Made by a program: the position numbers and the translations under genes. The notes under the pieces were generated by a model, which saw only the letters and a list, made by a program, of their open reading frames with translations, was not told where the DNA came from and made no database searches. Below, one piece after another: positions 35,643 to 43,706 of a DNA stretch of 64,000 nt. The number at the start of each line of letters is the position of its first letter. The stretch's first letter is position 1. Source of the stretch: DASUPK01 sp963795665 (GTDB lineage: Bacteria; Actinomycetota; Thermoleophilia; Solirubrobacterales; 70-9); the NCBI GenBank assembly GCA_963795665.1, contig CAWCIP010000009.1:36418-100417 (forward strand), written 5' to 3'.

Positions 35643-36550
35643 CGTTGAAGGTGGCGTACTGGCCCGGCTGCGTCAGCCGCGGCTTCACCACCGAGCTGCA
35701 CGGCTCGATGGGGCTGGTCGCCGAGCGGCTCGGCATCGAGCTCGTGGAGCTGGACCGGGCCAACTGCTGCGGCGCCGGCGTGATCGCCGAGCACAACCAG
35801 GAGCTCGCCGACACGCTGAACGCGCGGACCTTCGCGCTCGCCCAGCAGACCGGCCTGCCGATGATGAACATCTGCTCGACCTGCCAGGGCGCCCAGTCCG
35901 AATGCCAGCAGCGGCTGCGGGACTCCGAGTACCGCTCTCACATCAACGAGACGCTGGCGGAGGAGGGGCTCGCCTACGACCCCGAGGGCTTCTCCAACAA
36001 GAACTTCCTCTGGGTCCTGGTGGAGGACTACGGGCTCGACAAGCTCGCCGAGCAGGTAAAGCGGCCGCTCGAGGGCCTGCGGGTCGGCCCGTTCTACGGC
36101 TGCTACGTCCTGCGCCCGAAGCACCGGCTCGGCTACGACGAGCACCCCGAGCGAGACCTGTACCTCGACAGGTTGATCGAGACGCTCGGAGGCGAGGTCG
36201 TCCAGTACGACGGAGCGCGGAAGTGCTGCGGCTTCCCGATCATCACCATGGCCCGCGAGGTCTCGCTGCGGCAGGCCGGCACGCATATCGGCGATGCAAT
36301 CGACGCGGACGCCGACTGCCTGGTCACGCCCTGCCCGCTCTGCCACCTCAATCTCGACATGCAGCAGCCCGAGGCCGCCAAGGTCGTCAATCGCGACCTC
36401 GGCCTGGCCGTCCTGCACCTCCCGCAGCTCGTCGGCCTCGCGCTCGGCTTCGAGCCCAAGCAGCTCGGGATGGGCAAGCACATCGCCTCGACCAAGTGGG
36501 TCGAGCAGAGGCTCAGCGACCGCGAAGCGGCCGAGCCCGCCGCGGCCTGA
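35639..36550 (+). CDS. CCG-domain (HdrB/SdhE-like) subunit of succinate dehydrogenase/fumarate reductase
   Basis: 303 aa from GTG 35639 (GTGA overlap with sdhB). Two cysteine-rich CCG repeats: Cys11, Cys43-Cys44-Gly, Cys79 and Cys82 in the first; GCYVLRPKH, KCCGFP and TPCPLCHLN in the second. These bind non-cubane or unusual [4Fe-4S] clusters in CoB-CoM heterodisulfide reductase subunit B and in SdhE. In operons without SdhC/SdhD, SdhE is thought to replace the classical haem b anchor and attach peripherally to the membrane. No membrane segment is present. Confidence 0.9.
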   Translation: MTLKVAYWPGCVSRGFTTELHGSMGLVAERLGIELVELDRANCCGAGVIAEHNQELADTLNARTFALAQQTGLPMMNICSTCQGAQSECQQRLRDSEYRSHINETLAEEGLAYDPEGFSNKNFLWVLVEDYGLDKLAEQVKRPLEGLRVGPFYGCYVLRPKHRLGYDEHPERDLYLDRLIETLGGEVVQYDGARKCCGFPIITMAREVSLRQAGTHIGDAIDADADCLVTPCPLCHLNLDMQQPEAAKVVNRDLGLAVLHLPQLVGLALGFEPKQLGMGKHIASTKWVEQRLSDREAAEPAAA

Positions 36551-36559
36551 GGCGGACCC

Positions 36560-36820
36560 GTGGCCGACTCGCTGCAGCAGCAGGTCGCCGCGATGGAGGA
36601 GCGCCTGGAGCTGATCGAGGCGCGGCTGGAGCAGCTCTACGGCCACCTCGACCTGAAGCCACGCGGCGAGGCCGCGGGCGAGATCGACCCGGCGAGCGAT
36701 CCCGAGATCCAGGACCTGCTCGCCAAGGGGAACGCCGAGCAGGCGGCGAAGCGCTACCAGGAGCGCACGGGACTCAGCCTGGAGAAGGCAAAGCAGGAGA
36801 TCGACCGGGCCCAGGCGTAA
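36560..36820 (+). CDS. Small coiled-coil protein with ribosomal L7/L12 C-terminal-like segment
   Basis: 86 aa from a GTG start 9 bp after the CCG-subunit gene. Residues about 3-30 are a coiled coil (LQQQVAAMEERLELIEARLEQLYGHL). The C-terminal part, DLLAKGNAEQAAKRYQERTGLSLEKAKQEIDRAQ, resembles the L7/L12 C-terminal helix motif seen in small actinobacterial proteins, and is too short to be the ribosomal protein itself. Co-transcribed with the sdh genes. Role unknown; could be an assembly or regulatory factor. Confidence 0.7.
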   Translation: MADSLQQQVAAMEERLELIEARLEQLYGHLDLKPRGEAAGEIDPASDPEIQDLLAKGNAEQAAKRYQERTGLSLEKAKQEIDRAQA

Positions 36821-36832
36821 ATTCCAGGTCGG

Positions 36833-38183
36833 ATGGCGTCGACCGAACCGCCTGAGATGCGGCACCGGATCAAGGTGCGCGTTCTCGTCGTCCTCGCCTC
36901 CGTGCTCGCCTTCCTGGCGATCTTCACGAGCTGGATCGACCGGCAGGCGCTGGACACGAACCAGTGGGTGCACACGAGCGGGAAGCTGCTCGAGGACAAG
37001 GAGATCTCGGACGCGTTGGCCACGTACTCGGTCGACCAGCTCTACGCGAACGTCGACGTCTCCGCGGTGGTCAAGCAGCGCCTTCCTCAAGACCTCCAGA
37101 AATTCTCGGCCCCTGCGTCGGCCGGGATCCGCCAGGTCGCCACGCAGGCGGCCAAGCAGGCCATCCAGTCGCCGCGCGTTCAGCAGGCCTGGACCGACGC
37201 AAATCGAATCGCCCACCGCGAGCTGGTCTCGATCCTGAAGGGGAACAACGAGGTCGTCTCGTCCCAGAACGGCAGGGTCGTGCTCAACCTCCGGCCCCTG
37301 GTGCTTCAGCTCGCGGACCGAATCGGGCTGAAGAAGCAGCTGAACGAGAAGCTGCCACCCGACGTCGGGCAGCTGGAGGTGGCGAACTCGAAGAATCTCG
37401 ATACTGCCCGCACCGTCGTCAAGATCATCGTGGGGCTCGCCTGGCTCTTCATGCTCGGCACCCTCGCGTTGTTCGGTCTGGCGGTCTATCTGGCGAAGGG
37501 CCGCCGCTGGGTGGTCGTGCTCGGCTACGGCCTCGGCCTGGTCGCCGCGGGGCTCGCGGCGATCGCAGTGCGCAGCGCGCTGAAGGGGCTGTTCGTCGAT
37601 TCCCTCTCGCAGACCGAGGCCGCGAACGTGCCCGCGCAGCACGCCTGGGATATCGCGACCTCATTGCTGCACAGCATCGCGACCAGCGTCGTCATCTACG
37701 GCGTCCTCTTCGTGATCGCCTCGTTCCTGGCCTCGCCGGCCGGCACCGCGATAGGCATCCGCAGGGCCCTCGCCCCCACCCTGCGCGACAGGCCGGGCCT
37801 CGTCTGGTCGGTCTTCGGGGCGGTCGCGCTGGTCGCGGTGATCATCTGGCCGCCGAGTGGAACCCGCCAGCTGGTGCTCACGCTTCTGCTGATCGCGATC
37901 GCCGGGGTGGGCCTCGAGGCACTCAGGCGAAAGACCGCGCGCGAGTTCCCAGGCGCGAAGCAGGGCGACTGGATGAGGTCGATGCGGAAGCGGGCGCGCG
38001 AGACGACGAGGCAGACCGGACGGCGGATCGGATCCGCCGTCCGCGAGCTGACCGACGACAACGGCAAGCACCCCGACGACGCGAAGCTCGAGCGGCTGGA
38101 GAAGCTGGGCGAGCTGAAGGAGAAGGGCGTGCTGACCGCCGCGGAGTTCCGTGAGGAGAAGAAGAAGCTCCTCAGCGGTCTAG
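36833..38183 (+). CDS. Multi-pass membrane protein with C-terminal SHOCT domain; 3' end apparently frameshifted
   Basis: About 449 aa. N-terminal helix at 15-33, a 160-residue region presumably outside the membrane, then four or five membrane segments between about 198 and 365, and a cytoplasmic basic linker ending in a SHOCT motif (KLERLEKLGELKEKGVLTAAEFREEKKKLL). SHOCT is normally the extreme C-terminus. As read, the frame misses the TAG at 38181-38183 by one base and continues antisense through the antiporter gene to 39202, giving an implausible 789-aa protein with charged low-complexity tail. A +1 error just before 38180 would restore the TAG and the CTAG convergent overlap seen at other gene ends. 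Function unknown. Confidence 0.75.
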
Positions 38184-39427
38184 GGCATCGCCCCGGAGCC
38201 GGCCGCGAGCCCGGGATCGGCCTCCTGACCCGGTTCGGCATCCGCCTTGATTCGCCGTTCGATCCACTTCGTCCCCAGGGTGTCGGTGAGGCCGTGGATC
38301 AGGATCGAGGCCAGGATCACGAAGGCCGCGGTCTCGAAGATCCTGTTCCCCTCGTCGACCGGGGAGTTGAGGACAAGGACAGCGAACAGCATCCCCGCCA
38401 CCCCCTTTGGCCCGAACCAGGCGATGAAGGCGCGGTGGGGCTGCGGCAGGTTGACCCGGACGAAGGCGAGGAAGATCGCAGCAGGGCGGGCCACCAGCAG
38501 CGCGAAAGCGATGAACGCGATCAGCAGAGCGACGTTGCTGTGGTAGCCGGTGGTGACGATCAGTGCGCCGAAGGCGAAGAAGGTGAGGACCTGCAGGATC
38601 GAGCTGACGTTCTCGCTGAAGAGGACGAAATCGTCGGCGATCGCCCGGTCGGCGACACCCAGGGAGATGCCGCAGACGAACGCGGCGATCAGGCCGTTGC
38701 CGAAGGTGACATCGGCCAGCCCGTAGGCGAGCAGCCCGACGCCGAGGGCGTAGATCCCCTCGTAGCGGCGGACGATCCCGCCGCCGGGCACGTGATGGGT
38801 GACGCGACCGGCGAGTTGCCCGAGCACCACTCCGATCAGCGCGCCGAACGCAGCCTCGCCGGCCAGCTTCGCCGCCTCGGTGCCCGCGTTCCCCCCGGGA
38901 GAGGCAAGGATGATGAAGAAGAGGACGAAGGGCAGGGCCAGGCCGTCGTTGAGGCCCGACTCGAGGTTGAGCGCATGCCTCACCGAGGCCGGGACCCGCT
39001 GGGAGGTGACCACCGACGAGGTCACCACCGGGTCGGTCGCGGCAAGGACCGAGCCGAGCAGGAACGCCTCGGGCCAGGTCAGCGCCGAGAAGATCAGCTT
39101 CGCCGCCAGCGCCAGCAGGACAAGCGTGAGCGGCATCGCGATCACGAGCGCCCGCGCCACCGGTCCCCAGTGCACGACCAGCAGCTCCCTGTCGACGAAT
39201 AGCCCGTCGGAGAGCAGCGTGACGATCAGGGCGAGCTCGAAGAGGTGAACCACGGCGGCGTCGCCGGGGTAGACGTGGATCGCGTCGAGCTCGGCCAGGA
39301 TCAGGCCGGCGCCGACCGAGAGCACCGCGATCGAGAGCACCGTGCCTCGCATCACCCCGGAGAGCAGCGCGGCCACGGCAAGCAGCCCTCCAGCGAACAG
39401 CATCGCGGTGCCGAAGCCGACGTCCAT
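38180..39427 (-). CDS. Cation:proton antiporter, CPA1/NhaP-like
   Basis: 415 aa from ATG 39427 (MDVGFGTAMLFAGGLL), about 12 membrane helices. The ion-binding signature SVLAATDPVVTSSVV and the NLESGLNDGLALPFVL segment (Asp pair of CPA1 antiporters) are present, and GPKGVAGMLFAVLVLNS near the end matches the family. Exchanges Na+ or K+ for H+ for pH and ion homeostasis. The longer frame to 39481 lacks a better start. No C-terminal TrkA/RCK regulatory domain, only a short charged tail. Confidence 0.93.
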   Translation of the reverse strand: MDVGFGTAMLFAGGLLAVAALLSGVMRGTVLSIAVLSVGAGLILAELDAIHVYPGDAAVVHLFELALIVTLLSDGLFVDRELLVVHWGPVARALVIAMPLTLVLLALAAKLIFSALTWPEAFLLGSVLAATDPVVTSSVVTSQRVPASVRHALNLESGLNDGLALPFVLFFIILASPGGNAGTEAAKLAGEAAFGALIGVVLGQLAGRVTHHVPGGGIVRRYEGIYALGVGLLAYGLADVTFGNGLIAAFVCGISLGVADRAIADDFVLFSENVSSILQVLTFFAFGALIVTTGYHSNVALLIAFIAFALLVARPAAIFLAFVRVNLPQPHRAFIAWFGPKGVAGMLFAVLVLNSPVDEGNRIFETAAFVILASILIHGLTDTLGTKWIERRIKADAEPGQEADPGLAAGSGAMP

Positions 39428-39518
39428 GAAGGGCTTATACAGCGTCGCCGGATGACCGCCCGGCGGCGGTCTCCCACTCATTCACCTCTTGCGCTTCCTC
39501 CTTCGGTAGATCGGCTAG

Positions 39519-39626
39519 CAGCCCTGCCTGCGCAGCATCTTGCGGATCTTCGGCAAGCTGGGCGCGTCGAAGCGAGCGCAGGTGGCGGCGGCGATGGAGC
39601 GGGGCCGGGAGCCGGCGGCCGGCTAG
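39519..39626 (+). pseudogene. Remnant of a LuxR-type C-terminal HTH
   Basis: Open from a TAG at 39516, reading LRSILRIFGKLGASKRAQVAAAMERG then stop 39624-39626. This matches the last two helices of LuxR/GerE HTH domains (typically HLRRIFRKLGVSSRAQVA). No start codon, receiver or sensor part remains upstream, and the 3' end of the antiporter promoter region abuts it, so it is a fragment. Its stop still shares CTAG with the convergent phosphoesterase. Confidence 0.5.
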
Positions 39627-40759
39627 CAGGTCGGTTTGTTCAGGACCTTGGCGTCGAAGGGCTGCAGACCCGCCTGACCGGCGAAGCCGAGGTGCGGCAG
39701 CCCGAAGTTGTCCTCGACGGAGCGCAGCAGGCTGTAGTGGTTGTAGGCATCTGTGGTCACGGTGCCCGGCGTGATGCAGGGCGAAAGCATGACCGCGCCG
39801 ATGCGACCGCCGCCCGGCCCTGGAATCGGTCCGCCGGCGTTCACCGTGTTCGGCCCCGGCTGCTCGCCGCAGCAGGCGCTGGCGTCGGGACTGGAGGATT
39901 GCGGGTCACCCTCGGCCTCGTCGAAGGTGACGATCAACAGGCCGTGGTCCTTGTACGCCGGCGAGGCCAGGATCTGCGGGACCAGGCCCTTGAGAAAGGT
40001 GTTCGCCTGGGCCATTCCGCCGGGCTGGCCGTCGGCGCAGGGGGTGTCGTGGCCGTCGTTGCAGAGGTCGGGAGTGATGAAGGCGTAGTCGGGCGTGGTC
40101 GACGCTGAGGCGAGGTCCGTGGAGAGCCGGCTCAGATCGACGTCGTTCGCCTGGCAGGTGGGGAAGTCGATGATCGACTCGAAGTAGACGAAGGGGTTGT
40201 GGCGGGCCGCGTATTGATCGGTGGCCGTCGCGGTCTGGGTCGAGTCCTGGGAGTTGAACGCAGGATGGCGACACGTGGCGGGTTGCGCCGGTGCCGAGTT
40301 GGCCATGTCCTGCATGTATCCCTTCCACGTGTAGCCGTTGCCCTCGAGCTGGGTGGCGATGTTCTGCACGCCCGGCGGGTACACGCAGCCCTGCCCGACG
40401 TACTGGCCATTGCTCGCGGGGAGCCCCGGCAGGAACTTCGTGTAGGCCTGGCAATCGGCCTGAGTCTGGATGTTGGGCCCCTGCCCGCTGACCATCGAGA
40501 TGTAGTTGTCGAGGCTCAGATGACCGGTGGCGTAGTAGTTGGGGACGAAGGCGCCCCGCGAGGTGAGTGTTTGCGCCAGGTATGGGATCTGGGTGTTCGG
40601 TCCAAAGGTCTCGTCGGCGTTCTCGTTCTCCAGGACGACGATGAACACGTGCTTCACGTGCGGAACCGTCGTGGTCCCGGAAGTCTGAGCCGTTGCACCC
40701 ACCACTCCCGCGGCGAGTGCCGCGGTCACGGCCACGACGAGTGCGATCCGGCGCCTCAT
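39623..40759 (-). CDS. Exported phosphoesterase (PF04185, acid phosphatase/phospholipase C-like)
   Basis: 378 aa. N-terminal Sec signal peptide (MRRRIALVVAVTAALAAGVVGATAQ). Phosphoesterase-family core: VKHVFIVVLENENADETFG, DNYISMVSGQ, then TPDLCNDGHD, LLIVTFDEAEGD and GGGRIGAVMLSPCI. The Glu-Asn pair in VVLENEN and the Asp/Glu in TFDEAEGD correspond to the metal-binding residues of phospholipase C/AcpA-type enzymes. Six or more cysteines fit an extracellular location. Second gene of a three-gene minus-strand operon, coupled by ATGA (40756-40759). Confidence 0.88.
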   Translation of the reverse strand: MRRRIALVVAVTAALAAGVVGATAQTSGTTTVPHVKHVFIVVLENENADETFGPNTQIPYLAQTLTSRGAFVPNYYATGHLSLDNYISMVSGQGPNIQTQADCQAYTKFLPGLPASNGQYVGQGCVYPPGVQNIATQLEGNGYTWKGYMQDMANSAPAQPATCRHPAFNSQDSTQTATATDQYAARHNPFVYFESIIDFPTCQANDVDLSRLSTDLASASTTPDYAFITPDLCNDGHDTPCADGQPGGMAQANTFLKGLVPQILASPAYKDHGLLIVTFDEAEGDPQSSSPDASACCGEQPGPNTVNAGGPIPGPGGGRIGAVMLSPCITPGTVTTDAYNHYSLLRSVEDNFGLPHLGFAGQAGLQPFDAKVLNKPTC

Positions 40760-42285
40760 CCCGCCACCCCCAGTGCGTTGATCTGGTCGCTCAGTCGCTT
40801 CACGGTGCTGTCCGGGCTGGAGAAGATCTGCTCCGGGTCTGCAGGCCCCGTCGGGTAGCCCAGGGCGTCGAAATACTCGAGCATCTCCGGCGAGCCGATG
40901 TGGAGGCCCTCGCTCTCCTCCGCCTCCTGAGCCGCCGGGTCCAGGCCGGTGCCTTGCAGGTCACACGGGGTCGTCACAGGCGGTAGGGGCAGTGGTAGAT
41001 CGGGAACGTTGAAGTTGGGGTTCTGCCAGTCGAACGAGCGACCGATGTTCGAGGCGTAGCGGTGGCGCTTGTTCAGATAGCCGAGACCGAACCGGTAGGA
41101 GAGAAGCTTGAGGATCGACTCGTGCGTGACGGTCATGTGGCTGACATACCCTCGCCGCGCGTACGGCGAGATCGCGACGCCCGGGACGCGGAAGCCGGTG
41201 ATGCCGAAGCTCTCGTCGAGGTTCGAGCTCTGCCGGTCGTCCGGGACGAGTACCGGCGAGACGTGGTCGAAGAACCCGCCCCACTCGTCGTAGTTGATGA
41301 ACATGGCGCCCGTCCTGAACTGCGGCGAGTTGACGAAGGCATGGGTGATGTCGGCCTGGAACGCCTGGCCGATCCGTATGTCCCCGTGGGGATGCTCGTC
41401 GCCTGAGAGCCCGCGGCCGCCGCCACCGTCGAGGAACATCGGATCGACGAATGCCAGGTTGGGAAGGTTCCCGGCCGCCGCATCGGCGTAGAACTCGGAG
41501 ACCGGCTTGATGATCGAGAGGTATCTGGGCCCGAAGATGCCGATGAAGGGGAGGTCGCTGAAGTAGTAGGTGACCGTGAGCCCCTGGGACAGCATCAGGT
41601 CCCAGATCGTCAGCCACTTGTAGAGACCCCCGTCGGGAATCGCGGCAACCGCGTCCTGGGGTTGGGCATTGGTCTTGACGCCCCCCGACTGCGCCGAGTG
41701 CATGTACTCGCGGTTGGGCCAGGTGGGCCCGAGCAGCGAGCAGAAGTAGCGGTCATAGAGGGTGAATGCGTCGGCGACGGCCGGGCTGAACGGGATGTCG
41801 GCCTTGTTGTAGTAGCCGATCGCGAAGTCGTCGTTGGGGGACTTGCGGAAGCCGTCGAGCTTCCCGCCGTCGTACTGGGTGCGCCCTCCCTCCCAGGAGT
41901 GGTCGGGGTCCTCGAACGCGCATCCCTGAAAGTCCGGTGCGAGCGGGTGGGTCGGGTGCTGGCCGCCCTGGTCGTCGGGATAGGCGAGCCCGGCGTTCTT
42001 GGCATCGGCATTCGGATGCCAGCCGAAGTAGTGGTCGAACGAGCGGTTCTCCTGCATGAGGACTACGAAGGTGTCGATCGGCATGTTGCTGGGACTCGGA
42101 AGTCCGGCGACCGTCTGGGCGCTCGCGGCCTGCGACATCAGGGCTCTCGCCGGGAGGGCGGTCGCCAGGCTCGCGGCACCGGCCAGCATCGCGGTCTTCG
42201 TCAGGAACTCGCGGCGGCGCATGTGCTCCTCGGGATGCTCGGCGGCGAACCGCTCCTCCGCCTCGCGATCGGCGAACTCGCTCAT
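40756..42285 (-). CDS. Tat-exported phospholipase C/phosphoesterase (PF04185)
   Basis: 509 aa. Twin-arginine signal at 22-57 (RRREFLTKTAMLAGAASLATALPARA) after a charged N-region. Catalytic core begins MPIDTFVVLMQENRSFDHYFGWHP, the PLC signature (Glu-Asn-Arg-Ser-Phe-Asp-His-Tyr-Phe-Gly), and continues with MFINYDEWGGFFDHVSP, GFRVPGVAISPYARRGYVSHMTVTHESILKL. Homologues are non-haemolytic phospholipase C and phosphatases; Tat export implies folding with metal in the cytoplasm. Its stop is coupled to the second phosphoesterase, its start to the RTX-like gene (42282-42285). Confidence 0.93.
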   Translation of the reverse strand: MSEFADREAEERFAAEHPEEHMRRREFLTKTAMLAGAASLATALPARALMSQAASAQTVAGLPSPSNMPIDTFVVLMQENRSFDHYFGWHPNADAKNAGLAYPDDQGGQHPTHPLAPDFQGCAFEDPDHSWEGGRTQYDGGKLDGFRKSPNDDFAIGYYNKADIPFSPAVADAFTLYDRYFCSLLGPTWPNREYMHSAQSGGVKTNAQPQDAVAAIPDGGLYKWLTIWDLMLSQGLTVTYYFSDLPFIGIFGPRYLSIIKPVSEFYADAAAGNLPNLAFVDPMFLDGGGGRGLSGDEHPHGDIRIGQAFQADITHAFVNSPQFRTGAMFINYDEWGGFFDHVSPVLVPDDRQSSNLDESFGITGFRVPGVAISPYARRGYVSHMTVTHESILKLLSYRFGLGYLNKRHRYASNIGRSFDWQNPNFNVPDLPLPLPPVTTPCDLQGTGLDPAAQEAEESEGLHIGSPEMLEYFDALGYPTGPADPEQIFSSPDSTVKRLSDQINALGVAG

Positions 42286-42584
42286 GGCGTGATCACCGAC
42301 TCGCAGTTGTAGACGCCGTCCTCGGCGCGGTCGACGTAGACCGTGTCATTGCCGGCACCGCAGTCGATCGTGTCCGGGCCGTTGTCCCGGGCATGGATCA
42401 CGTCGTTGCCGGTGGTTCCGTTGATCACGTCGTAGCTGGGTCCGCCGTTGATCGTCTTGGCAAGGACGACGGCGCCGGTGACCAGCGCCATCGCGAGCAG
42501 CACGGCGACCGCCAGCGCCAATGCCCGGCTGCGCACACCCAGTCGGCGCCCCCCGGCGCCGGAGATGATCGGCGTACCCCTCAA
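42282..42584 (-). CDS. Small single-pass membrane protein with RTX-like calcium-binding repeats
   Basis: 100 aa. Positively charged N-terminus, one membrane helix at about 21-42, then YDVINGTTGNDVIHARDNGPDTIDCGAGNDTVYVDRAEDGVYNCE: two or three GxxGxDxI/V nonapeptide-like units of the haemolysin-type (RTX) class plus two Cys that may form a disulfide. Topology suggests an anchored, outward-facing calcium-binding knob. First gene of the phosphoesterase operon (ATGA overlap). It is far shorter than secreted RTX proteins and may serve as an anchor or activator for the enzymes. Confidence 0.75.
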   Translation of the reverse strand: MRGTPIISGAGGRRLGVRSRALALAVAVLLAMALVTGAVVLAKTINGGPSYDVINGTTGNDVIHARDNGPDTIDCGAGNDTVYVDRAEDGVYNCESVITP

Positions 42585-42641
42585 GCCGGCCGAATATAAC
42601 CCGCCGCCGCGAGCGGTGCGTCACTTCCCTGTGAAGCCGGG

Positions 42642-43706
42642 CTAGCTGAGTGAGGCGCCCGCAGGAACGCGGACGAGGTCACGCTGGTGCAGCAGCTCCG
42701 CGACCTGGACGGCGTTGGTCGCCGCCCCCTTGCGCAGGTTGTCGCCGACGACCCAGAGGTTCAGGCAGCGCTCGTGCGAGGGATCGCGCCGGATCCGGCC
42801 GACCAGGACCTCGTCGCGGCCGGCGGCGGCGATCGGCAGCGGGTAGATGCCCGCGCCCGGGTCGTCGAGGACGATCAGGCCGGGGAAATCGGAGAGCAGC
42901 TCGCGACAATCCTCCGGCGAGAGGTCCCGCTCGGTCTGCACGTTGACCGACTCCGAATGGCCGGTGACGACGGGGACGCGGGCGCAGGTCGCCGAGATGC
43001 CGACGGCCTCCGAGAGCCCGAGGATCTTGCGCGTCTCGGCCATCACCTTGCGCTCCTCGGTCGTGTAGTCGTCGCCGTCCTTGAAGTTCTCGACCTGAGG
43101 CAGCACGTTGAAGGCGACCTGGTGCGGGTACACGCTCGGCTCCACCGACTTGCCGTCGAGGATGGCCTTCGACTGCTCCCGCAACTCCGCGATCGCGTTC
43201 CGTCCCGTGCCGGAGACCGACTGGTAGGTGGAGACGATCAGCCGCTCGATCCCGGCTGCGTCGAGGATCGGCTTGAGCGCCACCATCAGCTGCATGGTCG
43301 TGCAGTTGGGATTGGCGACCAGGCCGTTGTGGCCGGCGGCCGCGTCGTCGTTGACGCCGGCGACCACCAGCGGCACGTCGCTGTGCATCCGCCAGTAGCT
43401 GGTGTTGTCGACCACCACGGCGCCCGCCTCGATCCACTTCGGCGCCCACTCGGAGCTGACCTTGCCCCCGGCCGATGAGAGGATCAGGTCGAGTCCCTGG
43501 ATCGACTCCTCCGTCAGCTCCCGGACCTCCAGCTCGCCGCCCGCGAAGCGCACCTTGCTTCCGGCGGAACGCGCCGATGCAAGCGGCCGCACCTCGGCCG
43601 CGGGGAACTTCCGCTCGGCCAGGACATCGAGGATCGTGGAGCCGACGGCTCCGGTGGCGCCGGCGACCCCGACGCGGTATCCGTCAGGCGGCATCTCGCT
43701 CGTCAC
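42642..43706 (-). CDS. asd: Aspartate-semialdehyde dehydrogenase
   Basis: 354 aa. NADP motif VGVAGATGAVGSTILDVLAER at 12-32, catalytic Cys135 in NPNCTTMQ, general base His250 in VVTGHSESV. Converts aspartyl phosphate to aspartate semialdehyde for lysine, threonine, methionine and diaminopimelate synthesis. It overlaps the 3' end of the aspartate kinase gene by 23 bp, a classical lysC-asd operon in reverse order of transcription kinase first. Confidence 0.97.
   Translation of the reverse strand: MTSEMPPDGYRVGVAGATGAVGSTILDVLAERKFPAAEVRPLASARSAGSKVRFAGGELEVRELTEESIQGLDLILSSAGGKVSSEWAPKWIEAGAVVVDNTSYWRMHSDVPLVVAGVNDDAAAGHNGLVANPNCTTMQLMVALKPILDAAGIERLIVSTYQSVSGTGRNAIAELREQSKAILDGKSVEPSVYPHQVAFNVLPQVENFKDGDDYTTEERKVMAETRKILGLSEAVGISATCARVPVVTGHSESVNVQTERDLSPEDCRELLSDFPGLIVLDDPGAGIYPLPIAAAGRDEVLVGRIRRDPSHERCLNLWVVGDNLRKGAATNAVQVAELLHQRDLVRVPAGASLS

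Noticed and set aside
35498..37642. 714-codon minus-strand frame opposite the CCG subunit and SHOCT gene
   Set aside because: Shadow; covers three well-supported plus-strand genes.
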